Shown: positions 7,141 through 17,414, counted from the stretch's first letter. The stretch: 44,625 nucleotides of DNA from Phenylobacterium sp. (GCF_030693405.1 NZ_JAUYAW010000057.1:1-44625); one strand, 5' to 3'. Notes: generated by a model from the letters alone, not told the origin. Numbers and translations: made by a program.

Positions 7141-8477
7141 TTGCCGGCGATCGCCAGGGCGTCGATCAGCAGGGACGGCGCATTGGACGATCCCCGGATC
7201 TCAAGATCGGAGCCGGGGACAAGGCGGGCGTACATCTCGATCAGATTGCCGGCCACGGTGATTTCGCTGACCGGATAGGCCAGTTCGCCGTCCTCGAACC
7301 AGAAGCCCGAGCAGCCCACCGACCAGTCGCCGGTATTGCCATTCAGGGAGGGGCCGAACATGGAGGTGATCAGCAGGCCCTTGCCGGCGCTACGCATGAG
7401 GCTCGCCTGGTCCTGCGTCCCCGGCTGAAGCGTCAGGTTGGAGACGCCGACGCCGGGAGGACCGGCCAGGCCGCGGGAGGCGTGCCCCGTGGTCTCCAGG
7501 CCCAGTTGCCGGGCGGAGCTGGAATTGAGCAGCCAGGTGGTGAGGACCCCCTTGTCGATCAGGTCCATGGCCTGGGTCTCGACGCCCTCGTCGTCAAAGG
7601 GGCTGGAGCCCAGGCCTCGGGGCCGGTGGGGGTCGTCGGTGATGGTGACGCCCGGCGCGAACACCGGCTGGCCGAGCTTATCCTTCAGGAAGGAGGAGCC
7701 CCGGGCGATGGAGGGCCCGGCGATGGCGTTGATCATCGGGCTGATGATCGACATGGCCAGGCGGTTTTCGAAGATCACCGGCGCGGTGGTGGAGCCGATC
7801 TTGCGCGATCCCAGGCGCGCGGCGGCCCGGCGGCCGGCCTCGGTCCCGATGCCCTCGGGTCCGGGCAGGTCGGCATGCCAGCGCACAGAGCGACCATCAT
7901 AGCCCGTCTCCATGGTCTCGCCGTCGCCGGCGATGGCCGAGGCGCCGAGCGAGAAGCCTGAGGCCTGATGGGAGCCGACAAAGCCGTGGCTGGTGGCGAT
8001 CAGCCATTTGGCGGTGGACCAGCCGGCCGTCGCGCCATCGGAATTGACCACCCCGTCCACGGCGCGGGCTGCGACCTCGGCGGCGCGGGCGCGGTCCTCC
8101 AGGGTCTCGGGGGACAGTTCGGTGGGATCGTAGAGGTCAAGGTTCCGGTGCGGTCCCTTGGCCAGGCGCTCGGCCGGCGCGAAGCCCGCATAGGGATCTT
8201 CCGGCGCGAGGCTGGCCATGGCCACGGCGCGGTCGACCAGCTTGGAGAGCGCATCTGGCGACAGGTCGGAGCCCGACACCGTGGCCTGGCGCTGACCGAC
8301 AAAGACCCGCAGGCCCAGGTCGCGGCTCTCTTCGCGCTCGACCTCTTCGAGGACGCCGGCGCGCACGGAGATGGAGAGGGACTGGCGTTCAGCGGTGACG
8401 GCCTCAGCCGCATCGGCGCCGGCCTTGCGGGCGGCGGCGATCAGCTCGGCGAGCAGGTTTTGATCCATGCCTGCCAT
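7137..8477 (-). CDS. pmbA: PmbA/TldE, subunit of the TldD/TldE metallopeptidase
   Basis: 446 residues from the ATG at 8477, chosen because a GAGG lies 8 bases upstream; the next ATG at 8468 is possible, and an open frame to 8549 is likely non-coding. The protein is colinear with PmbA/TldE: an N-terminal domain with VEREESRDLGLRVFVG, a central region with NSDGATAGWST, and a C-terminal beta domain with LGSSPFDDEGVETQ, NGNTGDWSVGCSGFW and PVSEITVAGNL. PmbA lacks the HExxxH zinc site; it forms a heterodimer with TldD, which carries it. TldD is in this window too (32917-34350). The pair degrades unfolded peptides and processes some modified peptide precursors in other bacteria. Confidence 0.93.
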   Translation of the reverse strand: MAGMDQNLLAELIAAARKAGADAAEAVTAERQSLSISVRAGVLEEVEREESRDLGLRVFVGQRQATVSGSDLSPDALSKLVDRAVAMASLAPEDPYAGFAPAERLAKGPHRNLDLYDPTELSPETLEDRARAAEVAARAVDGVVNSDGATAGWSTAKWLIATSHGFVGSHQASGFSLGASAIAGDGETMETGYDGRSVRWHADLPGPEGIGTEAGRRAAARLGSRKIGSTTAPVIFENRLAMSIISPMINAIAGPSIARGSSFLKDKLGQPVFAPGVTITDDPHRPRGLGSSPFDDEGVETQAMDLIDKGVLTTWLLNSSSARQLGLETTGHASRGLAGPPGVGVSNLTLQPGTQDQASLMRSAGKGLLITSMFGPSLNGNTGDWSVGCSGFWFEDGELAYPVSEITVAGNLIEMYARLVPGSDLEIRGSSNAPSLLIDALAIAGK

Positions 8478-8517
8478 ATGGCGAACCTCGCGCCCTCGGG
8501 CAAGCACGCCGCCGCCC

Positions 8518-8919
8518 TCAGGCGATGGCGTAGAACAGCAGGGCCACACCGGCGAAGACGTAGGAAATCCAGGTCAGGGTGACGCCGATGGCCCGGGGGA
8601 AAGAGGCTCCCCCGCTTTGCGAGAGGCCGATGGCGTGCATCACACGGCCGGAGAACAGGACCAGGCCCGCCAGGTGCACCGCCAGGGGCGGCGCCTCCAC
8701 CAGGGCCAGGACGCCGATGGCGATCAGGCCGGCGGGCACATATTCGGTGGCGTTGCCGAAGGCCCGGATGGCCTGGGCGAGTTCGGGAATGCCGTCATCG
8801 CCAAAGGCGACCTTGTGACGCTGGCGCTGGCGGACCACCAGCAGGGAGAGGGTCAACAGGAGAAAGAGGTGCAGGCCCGTCCAGAGGGCTGCGGCGTGTC
8901 CCGATGTGACCAGATTCAT
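8518..8919 (-). CDS. MAPEG-like small integral membrane protein
   Basis: 133 residues from the ATG at 8919, which has GGAAGG about 6 bases upstream; the frame extends to 9015 but the extra part is unlike a protein N-terminus. Four hydrophobic segments (about 10-28, 55-75, 80-100 and 112-130) and the motif FGNATEYVP followed by FSGRVMHAIGL fit the MAPEG family (membrane-associated, eicosanoid and glutathione metabolism), where Asn/Glu in helix 2 and Arg in helix 3 bind glutathione. Substrate is unknown. It lies 40 bases upstream of pmbA on the same strand and probably begins that transcription unit. Confidence 0.8.
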   Translation of the reverse strand: MNLVTSGHAAALWTGLHLFLLLTLSLLVVRQRQRHKVAFGDDGIPELAQAIRAFGNATEYVPAGLIAIGVLALVEAPPLAVHLAGLVLFSGRVMHAIGLSQSGGASFPRAIGVTLTWISYVFAGVALLFYAIA

Positions 8920-9080
8920 GAAAGACCTTCCCTGACGCCCCGCGCCCCCGCGCAAGGCCCGCAGTTGGACTTTGAATTCGCCGCCAGGGCAAGGGGGAAG
9001 GCCGGCCTCGTCCAATCATCCTCTGGCGATCGCTGCGGGGCGGGGGCTGCCCGCCGCCGGCGGACTGATCATCCCCTTGT

Positions 9081-9163
9081 CCGTCATGGTCGGCCTTGAT
9101 CCGACCATCCATGAAACGGACGACGCGCGGTGTTCATAGGCCCTCGGGTCAAGCCCGAGGGCG
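9081..9163. repeat. Inverted pair of intergenic hairpin repeats, locus 1
   Basis: Two hairpins downstream of ubiD. The first (9081-9110) is GTCAT, then an arm GGTCGG, loop CCTTGAT, arm CCGACC and ATCC, an 8-bp stem counting the flanking AT pairs. The second (9141-9161) is an 8-bp perfect stem CCCTCGGG / CCCGAGGG with loop TCAAG, which is the reverse complement of a CTTGA loop, so it is the same type of element in opposite orientation. A related pair occurs at 11056-11143. The rest of the 8920-9193 gap shows no gene. Confidence 0.7.
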
Positions 9164-9193
9164 TCGGAACCTGGAGCGTGCAGACCTCCGTCG

Positions 9194-10711
9194 TCAGCCC
9201 TTCAGGGGCGGGAGGCCGAGGCTCGCCCAGCGGTCGGTGACCCGGGCGACGGTGGCCTCGTCCATGTCGAGCTTTTCGCCCCATTCGCGGTGGGTTTCCG
9301 GGGGCCACTTGTTGGTGGCGTCCAGGCCGATCTTGGAGCCCAGGCCGCTCTCGGGGGAGGCGAAGTCGAGATAGTCGATGGGGGTGCCCTCGACCAGGGT
9401 GATGTCCCGGGCCGGGTCCATGCGGGTCGACAGCGCCCACATGACGTCCTTCCAGTCGCGGGCGTCAATGTCGTCGTCCACGACGATCACCCTCTTGGTG
9501 TACATGAACTGCCGCAGATAGCTCCAGACGCCCATCATCACGCGCTTGGCGTGGCCGGGATAGGCCTTCTTCATCGAGACCACGGCGATGCGGTAGGAGC
9601 AGCCCTCCGGCGGCAGCCAGAAGTCGACGATCTCCGGGAACTGCTGGCGCAGCAGGGGAATGAAGACCTCGTTCAGGGCCTCGCCGAGCACGCTGGGCTC
9701 ATCCGGCGGCCGGCCGGTGAAGGTGGTCAGATAGATGGGGTCGCGGCGCATGGTGATGGCGCTGACCTGGAAGACCGGGAACTTCTCGACCGAATTGTAG
9801 TAGCCGGTGTGGTCGCCATAGGGGCCTTCGTCAGCGTATTCGTCCAGCAGGACGTGACCCTCGATGACGATCTCCGCCTCGGCCGGGACCATCAGGGGCA
9901 CGGTCTTGGCCGCCACCAGCTCGGCCTTGGCGCCGCGCATCAGACCGGCGAACTGGTATTCCGACAGGGTCTCGGGCACTGGCGTCACCGCCGCCAGGAT
10001 GGTGCCGGGATCGGCGCCCAGGACCGCGCAGGCGGGCAGGGCGGTGGGCTTGCCCGCCGCCTTCCAGCGCCGGTGATGCTGGGCCCCGCCCCGGTGGGCC
10101 AGCCAGCGCATGATGGTGCGGTCCTTGCCCAGCACCTGCATGCGGTAGATGCCGAGATTGTAGTCGTCCTCCCGCTCGGCAGACGGCCCCTTGGTCACCA
10201 CCAGCGGCCAGGTGATCAGCGGCGCGGGCTCGCCCGGCCAGCAGGTCTGGATGGGCAGCTTGGTCAGGTCGATCTGGTCGCCGGTCCAGACGATCTCCTG
10301 CACCGGCGCCTTCTTCACCGTGGCCGGGCGCATGGCCATGACGGTCTTGGCCAGCGGCAGCATGTCCAGGGCGTCCTTCAGCCCCCGGGGTGGTTCGGGG
10401 CTGCGCAGGAAGGCCAGAAGTTCGCCCACCTCGCGCAGGTCGGCCGCCGTGGTCCGTTCGCGCCCCTCCAGGGTGACGCCCATGGCCACCCGCTTGACCG
10501 TGCCGAACAGGTTGACCAGGCAGGGCATGGGCGAGCGCTCGCCATCGGCGCGGATGACGTTCTCGAACAGGACGGCCGGGCCACCCTGCCGCAGCAGGCG
10601 GCGGTGAATCTCGGTCATCTCCAGGACGGTGGAGACTGGTTCGCTCACCCGCACCAGTTCGCCGGCGGCTTCCAGCTTGGCGATGAATTCCCGCAGCGAC
10701 CGATAGGCCAT
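9194..10711 (-). CDS. ubiD: UbiD, 4-hydroxy-3-polyprenylbenzoate decarboxylase
   Basis: 505 residues, full length. UbiD decarboxylates the prenylated 4-hydroxybenzoate ring in ubiquinone synthesis using prenylated FMN made by UbiX. The family catalytic segment [17 protein letters not shown], with the active-site Glu residues, is intact, as is the substrate-side segment [21 protein letters not shown] and the late region [20 protein letters not shown]. The start is well supported by AGGAGGG 3-4 bases before the ATG at 10711. ubiA, which acts just before it in the pathway, is 6 kb away on the same strand; ubiX is not in the window. The family also holds aromatic and fermentation-type decarboxylases, but length and motifs favour the ubiquinone enzyme. 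Confidence 0.93.
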   Translation of the reverse strand: MAYRSLREFIAKLEAAGELVRVSEPVSTVLEMTEIHRRLLRQGGPAVLFENVIRADGERSPMPCLVNLFGTVKRVAMGVTLEGRERTTAADLREVGELLAFLRSPEPPRGLKDALDMLPLAKTVMAMRPATVKKAPVQEIVWTGDQIDLTKLPIQTCWPGEPAPLITWPLVVTKGPSAEREDDYNLGIYRMQVLGKDRTIMRWLAHRGGAQHHRRWKAAGKPTALPACAVLGADPGTILAAVTPVPETLSEYQFAGLMRGAKAELVAAKTVPLMVPAEAEIVIEGHVLLDEYADEGPYGDHTGYYNSVEKFPVFQVSAITMRRDPIYLTTFTGRPPDEPSVLGEALNEVFIPLLRQQFPEIVDFWLPPEGCSYRIAVVSMKKAYPGHAKRVMMGVWSYLRQFMYTKRVIVVDDDIDARDWKDVMWALSTRMDPARDITLVEGTPIDYLDFASPESGLGSKIGLDATNKWPPETHREWGEKLDMDEATVARVTDRWASLGLPPLKG

Positions 10712-10807
10712 GAGCCCTCCTGGGTGTTCTCAGGCCCAGGACTTAGGGCGGCGCAGGCCCGGTGTCACCCTTTGCGCCGGGCGGGCTTGCCGCTAGATTT
10801 CGCGCCC

Positions 10808-11035
10808 ATGAAGCGTCTCGACCTCGATGACCTGCCGCCCCGGGTCGCCCAGCTGCTCACCGGCCTCGCCGAGGGCGAAGAACTGATCCTCGTCCAGGGC
10901 GGCGCGGTGGCCGCTCGACTGCACGGCGGGGCTGCGCCGGAGCCGGCGGCCGAGGACGAGCCCGAGCCCTACAACAACCAGCGGGCCGCCGAGATTTTCG
11001 AACAGTTCCGCTCGGCCATCGAAGACGAGTTCTAG
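10808..11035 (+). CDS. Small acidic protein of unknown function, antitoxin-like N-terminus
   Basis: 75 residues from the ATG at 10808 to TAG; it is embedded at the 3' end of a much longer open frame antisense to ubiD, which is not credible as a gene. The N-terminal half (LDDLPPRVAQLLTGLAEGEELILVQGGAVAARL) resembles the pattern of Phd/YefM-type antitoxins, in which a Gly-Glu turn is followed by a strand and then a 'G..vA.L' segment. The C-terminal third is acidic (EPAAEDEPEPYNN, then a helix to EDEF). No toxin gene is adjacent: the next gene is the UrcA-like protein 225 bases on. It is divergent from ubiD. Function is not known; the antitoxin likeness is weak. Confidence 0.6.
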   Translation: MKRLDLDDLPPRVAQLLTGLAEGEELILVQGGAVAARLHGGAAPEPAAEDEPEPYNNQRAAEIFEQFRSAIEDEF

Positions 11036-11055
11036 GCGCTGGCTCCCCCCACCAT

Positions 11056-11143
11056 CGTCATGCTCGGCCTTGTGCCGAGCATCCCTGCCGAGGGCGGGCG
11101 CAAGCGTCACGAGGGATCCTGGGCACAAGGCCCAGGATGACGG
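11056..11143. repeat. Inverted pair of intergenic hairpin repeats, locus 2
   Basis: Two hairpins facing opposite ways. The first (11056-11084) is GTCAT-type with arms GCTCGG / CCGAGC and loop CCTTGTG. The second (11114-11143), read on the minus strand, is GTCAT with arms CCTGGG / CCCAGG, loop CCTTGTG and ATCC. Loops and flanks are identical while both stem arms differ in a base-paired way, so the structure rather than the stem sequence is conserved. The element lies in the 225-base gap between the small acidic protein and the UrcA-like gene and may terminate transcription from either side. Confidence 0.75.
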
Positions 11144-11260
11144 TTGAGGCCGCAGGTCTTCCCCTGGCCCCATTTGCTCCCCATCTTCCTTGCGTGACCC
11201 AGCGGAATACGAGCGGCCATCAGAGCCGTCGCCGCGGAGTCTGTCATTAGGGAGACGACC

Positions 11261-11557
11261 ATGTTCAAGCTTGTGTCAGCCGCGCTTGCCGCGGCGGTTC
11301 TTGCGACTCCGGTCCTGGCCGAACCGGCCAAGACGGGGTCCGCCACCGTCATTGTCGCCAATCTCAACCCCGCCAACGCCGATGACGCCAAGCGTCTGGA
11401 GCGTCGGGTGGAACGCGCCGCCTTCACCGCCTGTGGCGGCCACGAAGGCAGCGTGCGGATGCTCAAACAAACAGTGACCCGGTCTGACTGCTACCAGGAG
11501 ACCCTGGCTGAGGCCCGGATCGCCGTCGGCATGAACCGGCAGTACGCCGCCCGTTAA
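11261..11557 (+). CDS. UrcA-like small exported protein
   Basis: 98 residues with a Sec signal peptide (MFK, hydrophobic core, cut after VLA at about residue 20). The mature 78 residues contain LNPANADDAKRLERRVERAAFTAC and a second Cys in SDCYQETLAEARIAV, matching the UrcA family pattern of a 'dL....g...L..Ri..AA...C' helix followed by 'C...a...Av'. The two Cys residues could form a disulphide in the periplasm. UrcA-like proteins are numerous in Caulobacterales and sphingomonads and have no established function. The gene has its own GGGAGACGACC ribosome site and overlaps the convergent MmcQ gene by 4 bases. Confidence 0.72.
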   Translation: MFKLVSAALAAAVLATPVLAEPAKTGSATVIVANLNPANADDAKRLERRVERAAFTACGGHEGSVRMLKQTVTRSDCYQETLAEARIAVGMNRQYAAR

Positions 11558-11904
11558 GTGGACGTCTGCGCCGCCTCGTAGGCCCTGACCATCGCCTTGG
11601 TGGCCAGCTTGCGCCAGCGGCGCGCCAAGAGACTGTGCAGCGAACCCGGATCGAGGCTCTCGATCCGGGCGAGCACGGTGGGATAGGCTTGGTAATGCGG
11701 CGTCAGGTGGAAGGTGGCGGGCTCAGCCGCCATCAGCATCTCGCGCTCATCGAAGCCGACATCGCTCAGGACCAGGCTCGCATCCTCGGCCCGCAGGCGG
11801 GTGAAGAACTTGCCGCGCACCTTGAATGACGGATAGCCGTAGGAGGTCCCGTCCTCGGCGCCGGGGAAGGCCAAGATGATGGCGCGCATCTCGGCTTCGG
11901 TCAT
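11554..11904 (-). CDS. MmcQ/YjbR family protein
   Basis: 116 residues from the ATG at 11904, preceded by GGGAGGT at good spacing; the frame is open to 11967 but that part overlaps the end of the ggt gene. Motifs of the family are present: FPGAEDGTSYGYPSFKVRGKFF, then LVLSDVGFDEREML and HLTPHYQAYPTVLARI. The fold is a double-wing, CyaY-like domain sometimes described as DNA-binding, with no clear biochemical role. It lies 13 bases downstream of ggt on the same strand and is likely co-transcribed. Confidence 0.83.
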   Translation of the reverse strand: MTEAEMRAIILAFPGAEDGTSYGYPSFKVRGKFFTRLRAEDASLVLSDVGFDEREMLMAAEPATFHLTPHYQAYPTVLARIESLDPGSLHSLLARRWRKLATKAMVRAYEAAQTST

Positions 11905-11917
11905 GGGACCTCCCTGC

Positions 11918-13693
<1,776 letters not shown>

Positions 13694-13772
13694 GGGCGGG
13701 CTCCGGATCAAATGTAGCAGCGCCGTCACTATAGGCAGAGGTCCGCGCCGCTGGCGACCGGTCGGCTCCAGG

Positions 13773-14435
13773 TCAGGCGGGCAAGCTCCACACCGCCGTC
13801 TTCTTGACCTCCTGGTCCTCCAGCTCCCGCGTCGTGGCGACCTGGTATTCGGCGAGTTTCTCCAGGCCTTCGCGGGGGAAGTAGCTGCGGCCAGGGTCGC
13901 CGATCAGGACGGTAGCGCCGGCCGCCTTGGCCTCTCCCAGCCAGGCCATGACCCGGGCGGCCAGGGGCTTTTCGTAACAGATATCGCCGGCCAGGATCAC
14001 GTCGGCTGGCGGCGGCGGGGCGTCCAGCAGGTCGGCGCTGGTATAGTCGCAGGCCACGCCGTTGGTGGGGGCGTTCAGGGCCAGCGCCGCGCCGCAATAG
14101 GCGTCGATGTCGGCGGCCAGGACATGGGCCGCGCCGGCCTTGGCCGCAGCGATGGCCACGATGCCGGAGCCTGAGGCGAAGTCGATCACCCGCTTGCCGG
14201 CCACGATGTCGGGATTGTCGAGGATGTAGCGGGCCAGGGCCTGACCGCCGGCCCAGGCGAAGGCCCAGAAGGGCGGCGGCAGGCCGATCTCCTCCAGGGC
14301 TTCCTCGGTCATCTTCCAGATCGGCGTGATCTCGTCGGCCAGATGCAGGACGAGCTCAGGGGTGTGCGGCGGCGCCTGCTGGCGGGTATTGGCCAGGATG
14401 AAGGCGCGGCGGCCCTCGGGGGTCTGCTCGATCAC
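13773..14435 (-). CDS. ETF-beta lysine methyltransferase homologue (METTL20 type)
   Basis: 220 residues if translation starts at the GTG at 14435, which has AGGAG at a 6-base spacing; an upstream TTG at 14492 extends the frame but lacks a ribosome site. Class I SAM-dependent methyltransferase with motif I VIDFASGSGIVAIAAAKAGA and acidic motif II AADID. The segment PPPFWAFAWAGGQALARYILDNP and the post-I motif ILAGDICYEKPLA (a D.CY variant of the DxxY motif) match the protein-lysine methyltransferase group that modifies the beta subunit of electron transfer flavoprotein, known from human METTL20 and an Agrobacterium homologue. No etf genes are nearby. Confidence 0.78.
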   Translation of the reverse strand: MIEQTPEGRRAFILANTRQQAPPHTPELVLHLADEITPIWKMTEEALEEIGLPPPFWAFAWAGGQALARYILDNPDIVAGKRVIDFASGSGIVAIAAAKAGAAHVLAADIDAYCGAALALNAPTNGVACDYTSADLLDAPPPPADVILAGDICYEKPLAARVMAWLGEAKAAGATVLIGDPGRSYFPREGLEKLAEYQVATTRELEDQEVKKTAVWSLPA

Positions 14436-14501
14436 GCCGCTCTCCTGCACCTTGCGTCCATGGCGAGTGACGAAGAACAGCCGTCCAGGCAAGGAGAATG
14501 A

Positions 14502-15452
14502 TCAGGCGGGCGCGAGACCGCCGGAAACGCCTTTGGAGGCGGCCAGGCGCAGCACCTCCAGATAGCCGCCGCGGATCTCCATCTGCGGCCCCAGTCCCTT
14601 GGCCAGCAGCAGGCGGTGGGCCCGGGGCAGGTTGTAGCAGGGCAGGTGCATGAAGATGTGATGCTCGCAGTGATAGTTCACCCAGTAGGGGGCGATCAGG
14701 GCGCGCTCCACCGGCCCGGCATAGGTGGTGCGGGCGCAGCGGAAGGGGTCGCGCTCGTCCCGCGCCACACAGGCGTGCTCGGCGATGTTCCGCAGGCGGG
14801 TGATCATCTGCATCCAGGTGGCCTGGGGCAGGAGCCACAGGACGAACCAGGCCCACCACAGGCCGAAAGGCGCCGTGAGCGCGATGGTGATGGCCGCGCC
14901 AGTCAGCATGCGGCGCTTGCGCACGATCTCGGCCTGCAGGATCGGCAGGAGGGGCTCGCCCGCCTTGCGGGCGGCCAGTTGGCTGCGCACGAGGCCGAAG
15001 CGCTGCTTGAACCAGGTCTGGCCCGTCAGGTCGCGGACGATCTTGCGGCGCAGGGAGGTGGGCGTGATCGGGAAGGGGGCCGAGAGGACGAGGTCGGGAT
15101 CCTCGGTCTGCTGGACGAACTTGTGGTGGGTCAGGTGATAGGGGCGATAGCGATGCAGGCCCCCGGTGGTCAGGTGCTCGCCGGCCCAGTCATTGATCTT
15201 GAGGTTCCGGTGCAAGGCCCCGTGGGCGGCGTCGTGCATCAGGACGGCGAGCCCCAGCTGACGTCCGCCGATGATCATGATGGCCAACGGCAGGGTCAGC
15301 GGCCAGATCACCACCATGGCGGCGGCGGCCAGGATCACCCCCCAGGCGTGGGCGATGAGCGCCAGGCCCTTCCAGTTCGACCGGTTGGACAGGCTCGCCC
15401 ATTCCTGGGCGCTGAACAGGGTCTTGGGATCTATACGCGGGGCGACGGCCAT
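14502..15452 (-). CDS. Membrane fatty acid desaturase family protein
   Basis: 316 residues with three histidine boxes that bind the di-iron centre: HDAAH (73-77), HLTHH (106-110) and HCEHH (261-265). Hydrophobic segments at about 30-50, 53-72, 185-205 and 200-218 fit the usual topology. The family introduces double bonds or hydroxyl groups into acyl chains or related lipids; closeness to the plant-type delta-12 or to the sphingolipid/carotenoid oxidase branches cannot be judged by eye. It lies between the XRE regulator (48 bases upstream) and the lysine methyltransferase gene, all on the minus strand. Lipid modification in response to temperature or oxygen is a natural guess. Confidence 0.87.
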   Translation of the reverse strand: MAVAPRIDPKTLFSAQEWASLSNRSNWKGLALIAHAWGVILAAAAMVVIWPLTLPLAIMIIGGRQLGLAVLMHDAAHGALHRNLKINDWAGEHLTTGGLHRYRPYHLTHHKFVQQTEDPDLVLSAPFPITPTSLRRKIVRDLTGQTWFKQRFGLVRSQLAARKAGEPLLPILQAEIVRKRRMLTGAAITIALTAPFGLWWAWFVLWLLPQATWMQMITRLRNIAEHACVARDERDPFRCARTTYAGPVERALIAPYWVNYHCEHHIFMHLPCYNLPRAHRLLLAKGLGPQMEIRGGYLEVLRLAASKGVSGGLAPA

Positions 15453-15500
15453 GACCGCAGTTTGCCATGGTTTTTGACGCCCCGGTAGAATGACGCTGCG

Positions 15501-16322
15501 TCAGGCGCTCTCCGCCCCGGCGGCGAGGCTTCGCAGGACCTGCTCACTGGCGGCGTCGGCGGGATAGAAGAACTCGATCCGCAGGTCGTCGGCCGCCGTG
15601 TCGGCCGGGGCGCCGAACCTCGCCACTGTGGAGACGAGATCGAGCTTCAGGCCTGCGCCCCGGATCTGCAGGATCAGCGCTGCGCCCGGCGCGGCGTGGA
15701 CGGCGACGCCTTCGGACCCCTGGGCCTTGAGAGCCGCCACGGTGGCGTCCAGCTCGGCGCGCATGGGACCTGGCGGCGCCCGCCAGGCCTCGGCCTCGGC
15801 CAGGGCCTGGAAATGGGCGACCAACTGACCCCAGTTCGCCACCGCGGCGCGGAAGGTTGGGCTCTCGCAGGCGGCCCGGATCAGGCTGATCTTGGGGTCG
15901 AGGCCGTCCTCGCTCAGCAAGGCGCCGAACAGCAGGGCGGCTGGGGCGTTGGCCGCCAACGGCCGCCAGGCGCGGTCCACGGCGAAGGCGGGAAAGGGCT
16001 CATGGGCTGACAGGGCCAACTGAGTCACCCGCCGGACCATGGCCGCAGCCTCGTCGGTATAGGCGCTCTCTCCGTGCGCCGGGGCGAAGCCGGCGGCCAG
16101 CAGCAAGGCGTTCACATCCTGAAGGGCCAGATCGAGCGCCAGGGCCAGGCGCCCCACCATCTCGCGAGAGGGGCGGGTGCGGCCGGTCTCCAGGAAGGAG
16201 ACATGGCGCTGGGAAACCTGGGCGGCCAGGGCCAGGCCCAGCTGCGACAGGCCGCGCTGGCGGCGCAGGCGCGCGAGCATGGCGGGGAAGTCGGCCACGG
16301 GCCGGGCGGCGACAAGGGCCAT
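15501..16322 (-). CDS. XRE-family regulator with MmyB-like ligand-binding domain
   Basis: 273 residues from the ATG at 16322 (GGAG at 5 bases); the longer frame to 16385 has no ribosome site. The N-terminal part holds a helix-turn-helix of XRE type: MLARLRRQRGLSQLGLALAAQVSQRHVSFLETGRTRPSREM at about 14-54. The C-terminal two thirds, with FPAFAVDRAWRPLAANAPAALLF and the later 'P.FRA.VANWGQLV' region, match the MmyB-like transcription regulator ligand-binding domain, a PAS-like fold that can bind fatty acids. A neighbouring desaturase makes lipid sensing plausible. The effector is not visible in sequence. Confidence 0.85.
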   Translation of the reverse strand: MALVAARPVADFPAMLARLRRQRGLSQLGLALAAQVSQRHVSFLETGRTRPSREMVGRLALALDLALQDVNALLLAAGFAPAHGESAYTDEAAAMVRRVTQLALSAHEPFPAFAVDRAWRPLAANAPAALLFGALLSEDGLDPKISLIRAACESPTFRAAVANWGQLVAHFQALAEAEAWRAPPGPMRAELDATVAALKAQGSEGVAVHAAPGAALILQIRGAGLKLDLVSTVARFGAPADTAADDLRIEFFYPADAASEQVLRSLAAGAESA

Positions 16323-16408
16323 GCGGTCTCCAGGACGGGCGGCAGGTCGAGCCTCTATCCTGGCCGAGCCGCCCGGCCCCCTCAATGACCTCTCAGGTCA
16401 TAGCGCCC

Positions 16409-17341
16409 TTAGAACAGCCCCTGGGGACCTGCCCAGGCGCCGGCGATGAGCGCCAGGAAAAGGGCGAGACCCGCCAGGCTGTTGGATTTGAAAAGCGCCA
16501 AGGCCCCGGCGGGGTCGTCGAGCCGCACCTGGGCGGCCTGGCGCGACAGGTGCAGGCCAAACAGGGCGACGGGCGGCAGGAAGAGCGGGCCCAGGCCCCC
16601 GGCCCAGGCCGCGGCCAGGGCGGCTGTGAAGGCCAGTACGTAGAAGACCAGCACGGCCTTGGGCGTGGCCTCCCCCAGACGGCGCACCGACGACTTCACC
16701 CCGGCAAGCGCATCGTCCTCCAGATCCTGGATGGCGTAGATGGTGTCGTAGCCAAGGGTCCAGAAGATGCCGGCGGCGTAGAGCAGCAGGGCCGGAAGCT
16801 GCAGACCGCCGGTCACCGCGGCGAAGCCCAGCAGCGCGCCCCAGTTGAAGGTCAGGCCGAGCCAGGCCTGAGGCCACCACGTGATCCGCTTCATGAACGG
16901 ATAGGCCGCCACCAGGGCCAGGGAGCCGACACCCAGGGCTATGGCGAAGGGCGGCATGGCGAGCAGAATGGCCAGGGAGACGAGGCAGCAGCCGATAACG
17001 AAGGCCCAGGCCTGGCGTACGCTGATCTGCCCGGACGGGATCGGCCGCCCCGCCGTGCGCGAGACCTTGGCGTCAAAGTCGCGATCGACAATGTCGTTAT
17101 AGGCGCAGCCGGCCGCCCGCATTAGGGCGGCGCCGACGAAGAAGGCGATCAGCCAGCGCCAGTCAGGCAGCTTTCCGTCCATGGCGCCGGCGAGCGCGAC
17201 GCCCTGCCAGCCAGGCAGCATCAGAAGCCAGATTCCGGTGGGACGGTCGAAGCGGCCGAGCTTCAACCAGGGGCGCAGGGCGGGCGGCGCGTGGCGGTCC
17301 ACCCAGTTGTCGGGGGCCGCATCAGGCAAGGGGGCGATCAT
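16409..17341 (-). CDS. ubiA: UbiA, 4-hydroxybenzoate polyprenyltransferase
   Basis: 310 residues from the ATG at 17341; a longer frame runs to 17659 but crosses the promoter region of the ABC genes and is not protein-like. The two Asp-rich motifs that bind Mg-diphosphate are intact: NDIVDRDFD (82-90) and YDTIYAIQDLEDD (198-210). About eight membrane helices are predicted. UbiA attaches the polyprenyl chain to 4-hydroxybenzoate, the membrane-committed step of ubiquinone synthesis, ahead of UbiD. The gene reads away from the ABC exporter operon, and the two share a 410-base intergenic region. Confidence 0.93.
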   Translation of the reverse strand: MIAPLPDAAPDNWVDRHAPPALRPWLKLGRFDRPTGIWLLMLPGWQGVALAGAMDGKLPDWRWLIAFFVGAALMRAAGCAYNDIVDRDFDAKVSRTAGRPIPSGQISVRQAWAFVIGCCLVSLAILLAMPPFAIALGVGSLALVAAYPFMKRITWWPQAWLGLTFNWGALLGFAAVTGGLQLPALLLYAAGIFWTLGYDTIYAIQDLEDDALAGVKSSVRRLGEATPKAVLVFYVLAFTAALAAAWAGGLGPLFLPPVALFGLHLSRQAAQVRLDDPAGALALFKSNSLAGLALFLALIAGAWAGPQGLF

Positions 17342-17414
17342 GCCCCTCGTCCTACCAGATCGTGTCTTCGGCGCCTCAGTGAAAGCGGTTGGTAAAACGA
17401 TGTTCAACGCGCGG

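Noticed and set aside
9290..10807. Long plus-strand frame antisense to ubiD, fused in frame to the small protein at 10808
   Set aside because: The antisense part is compositionally unlike protein; only the last 75 codons from the ATG at 10808 are plausible.
11056..11143. Hairpin repeats considered as tRNA or riboswitch
   Set aside because: No cloverleaf, anticodon arm or known aptamer; simple paired hairpins of a repeated family explain them better.
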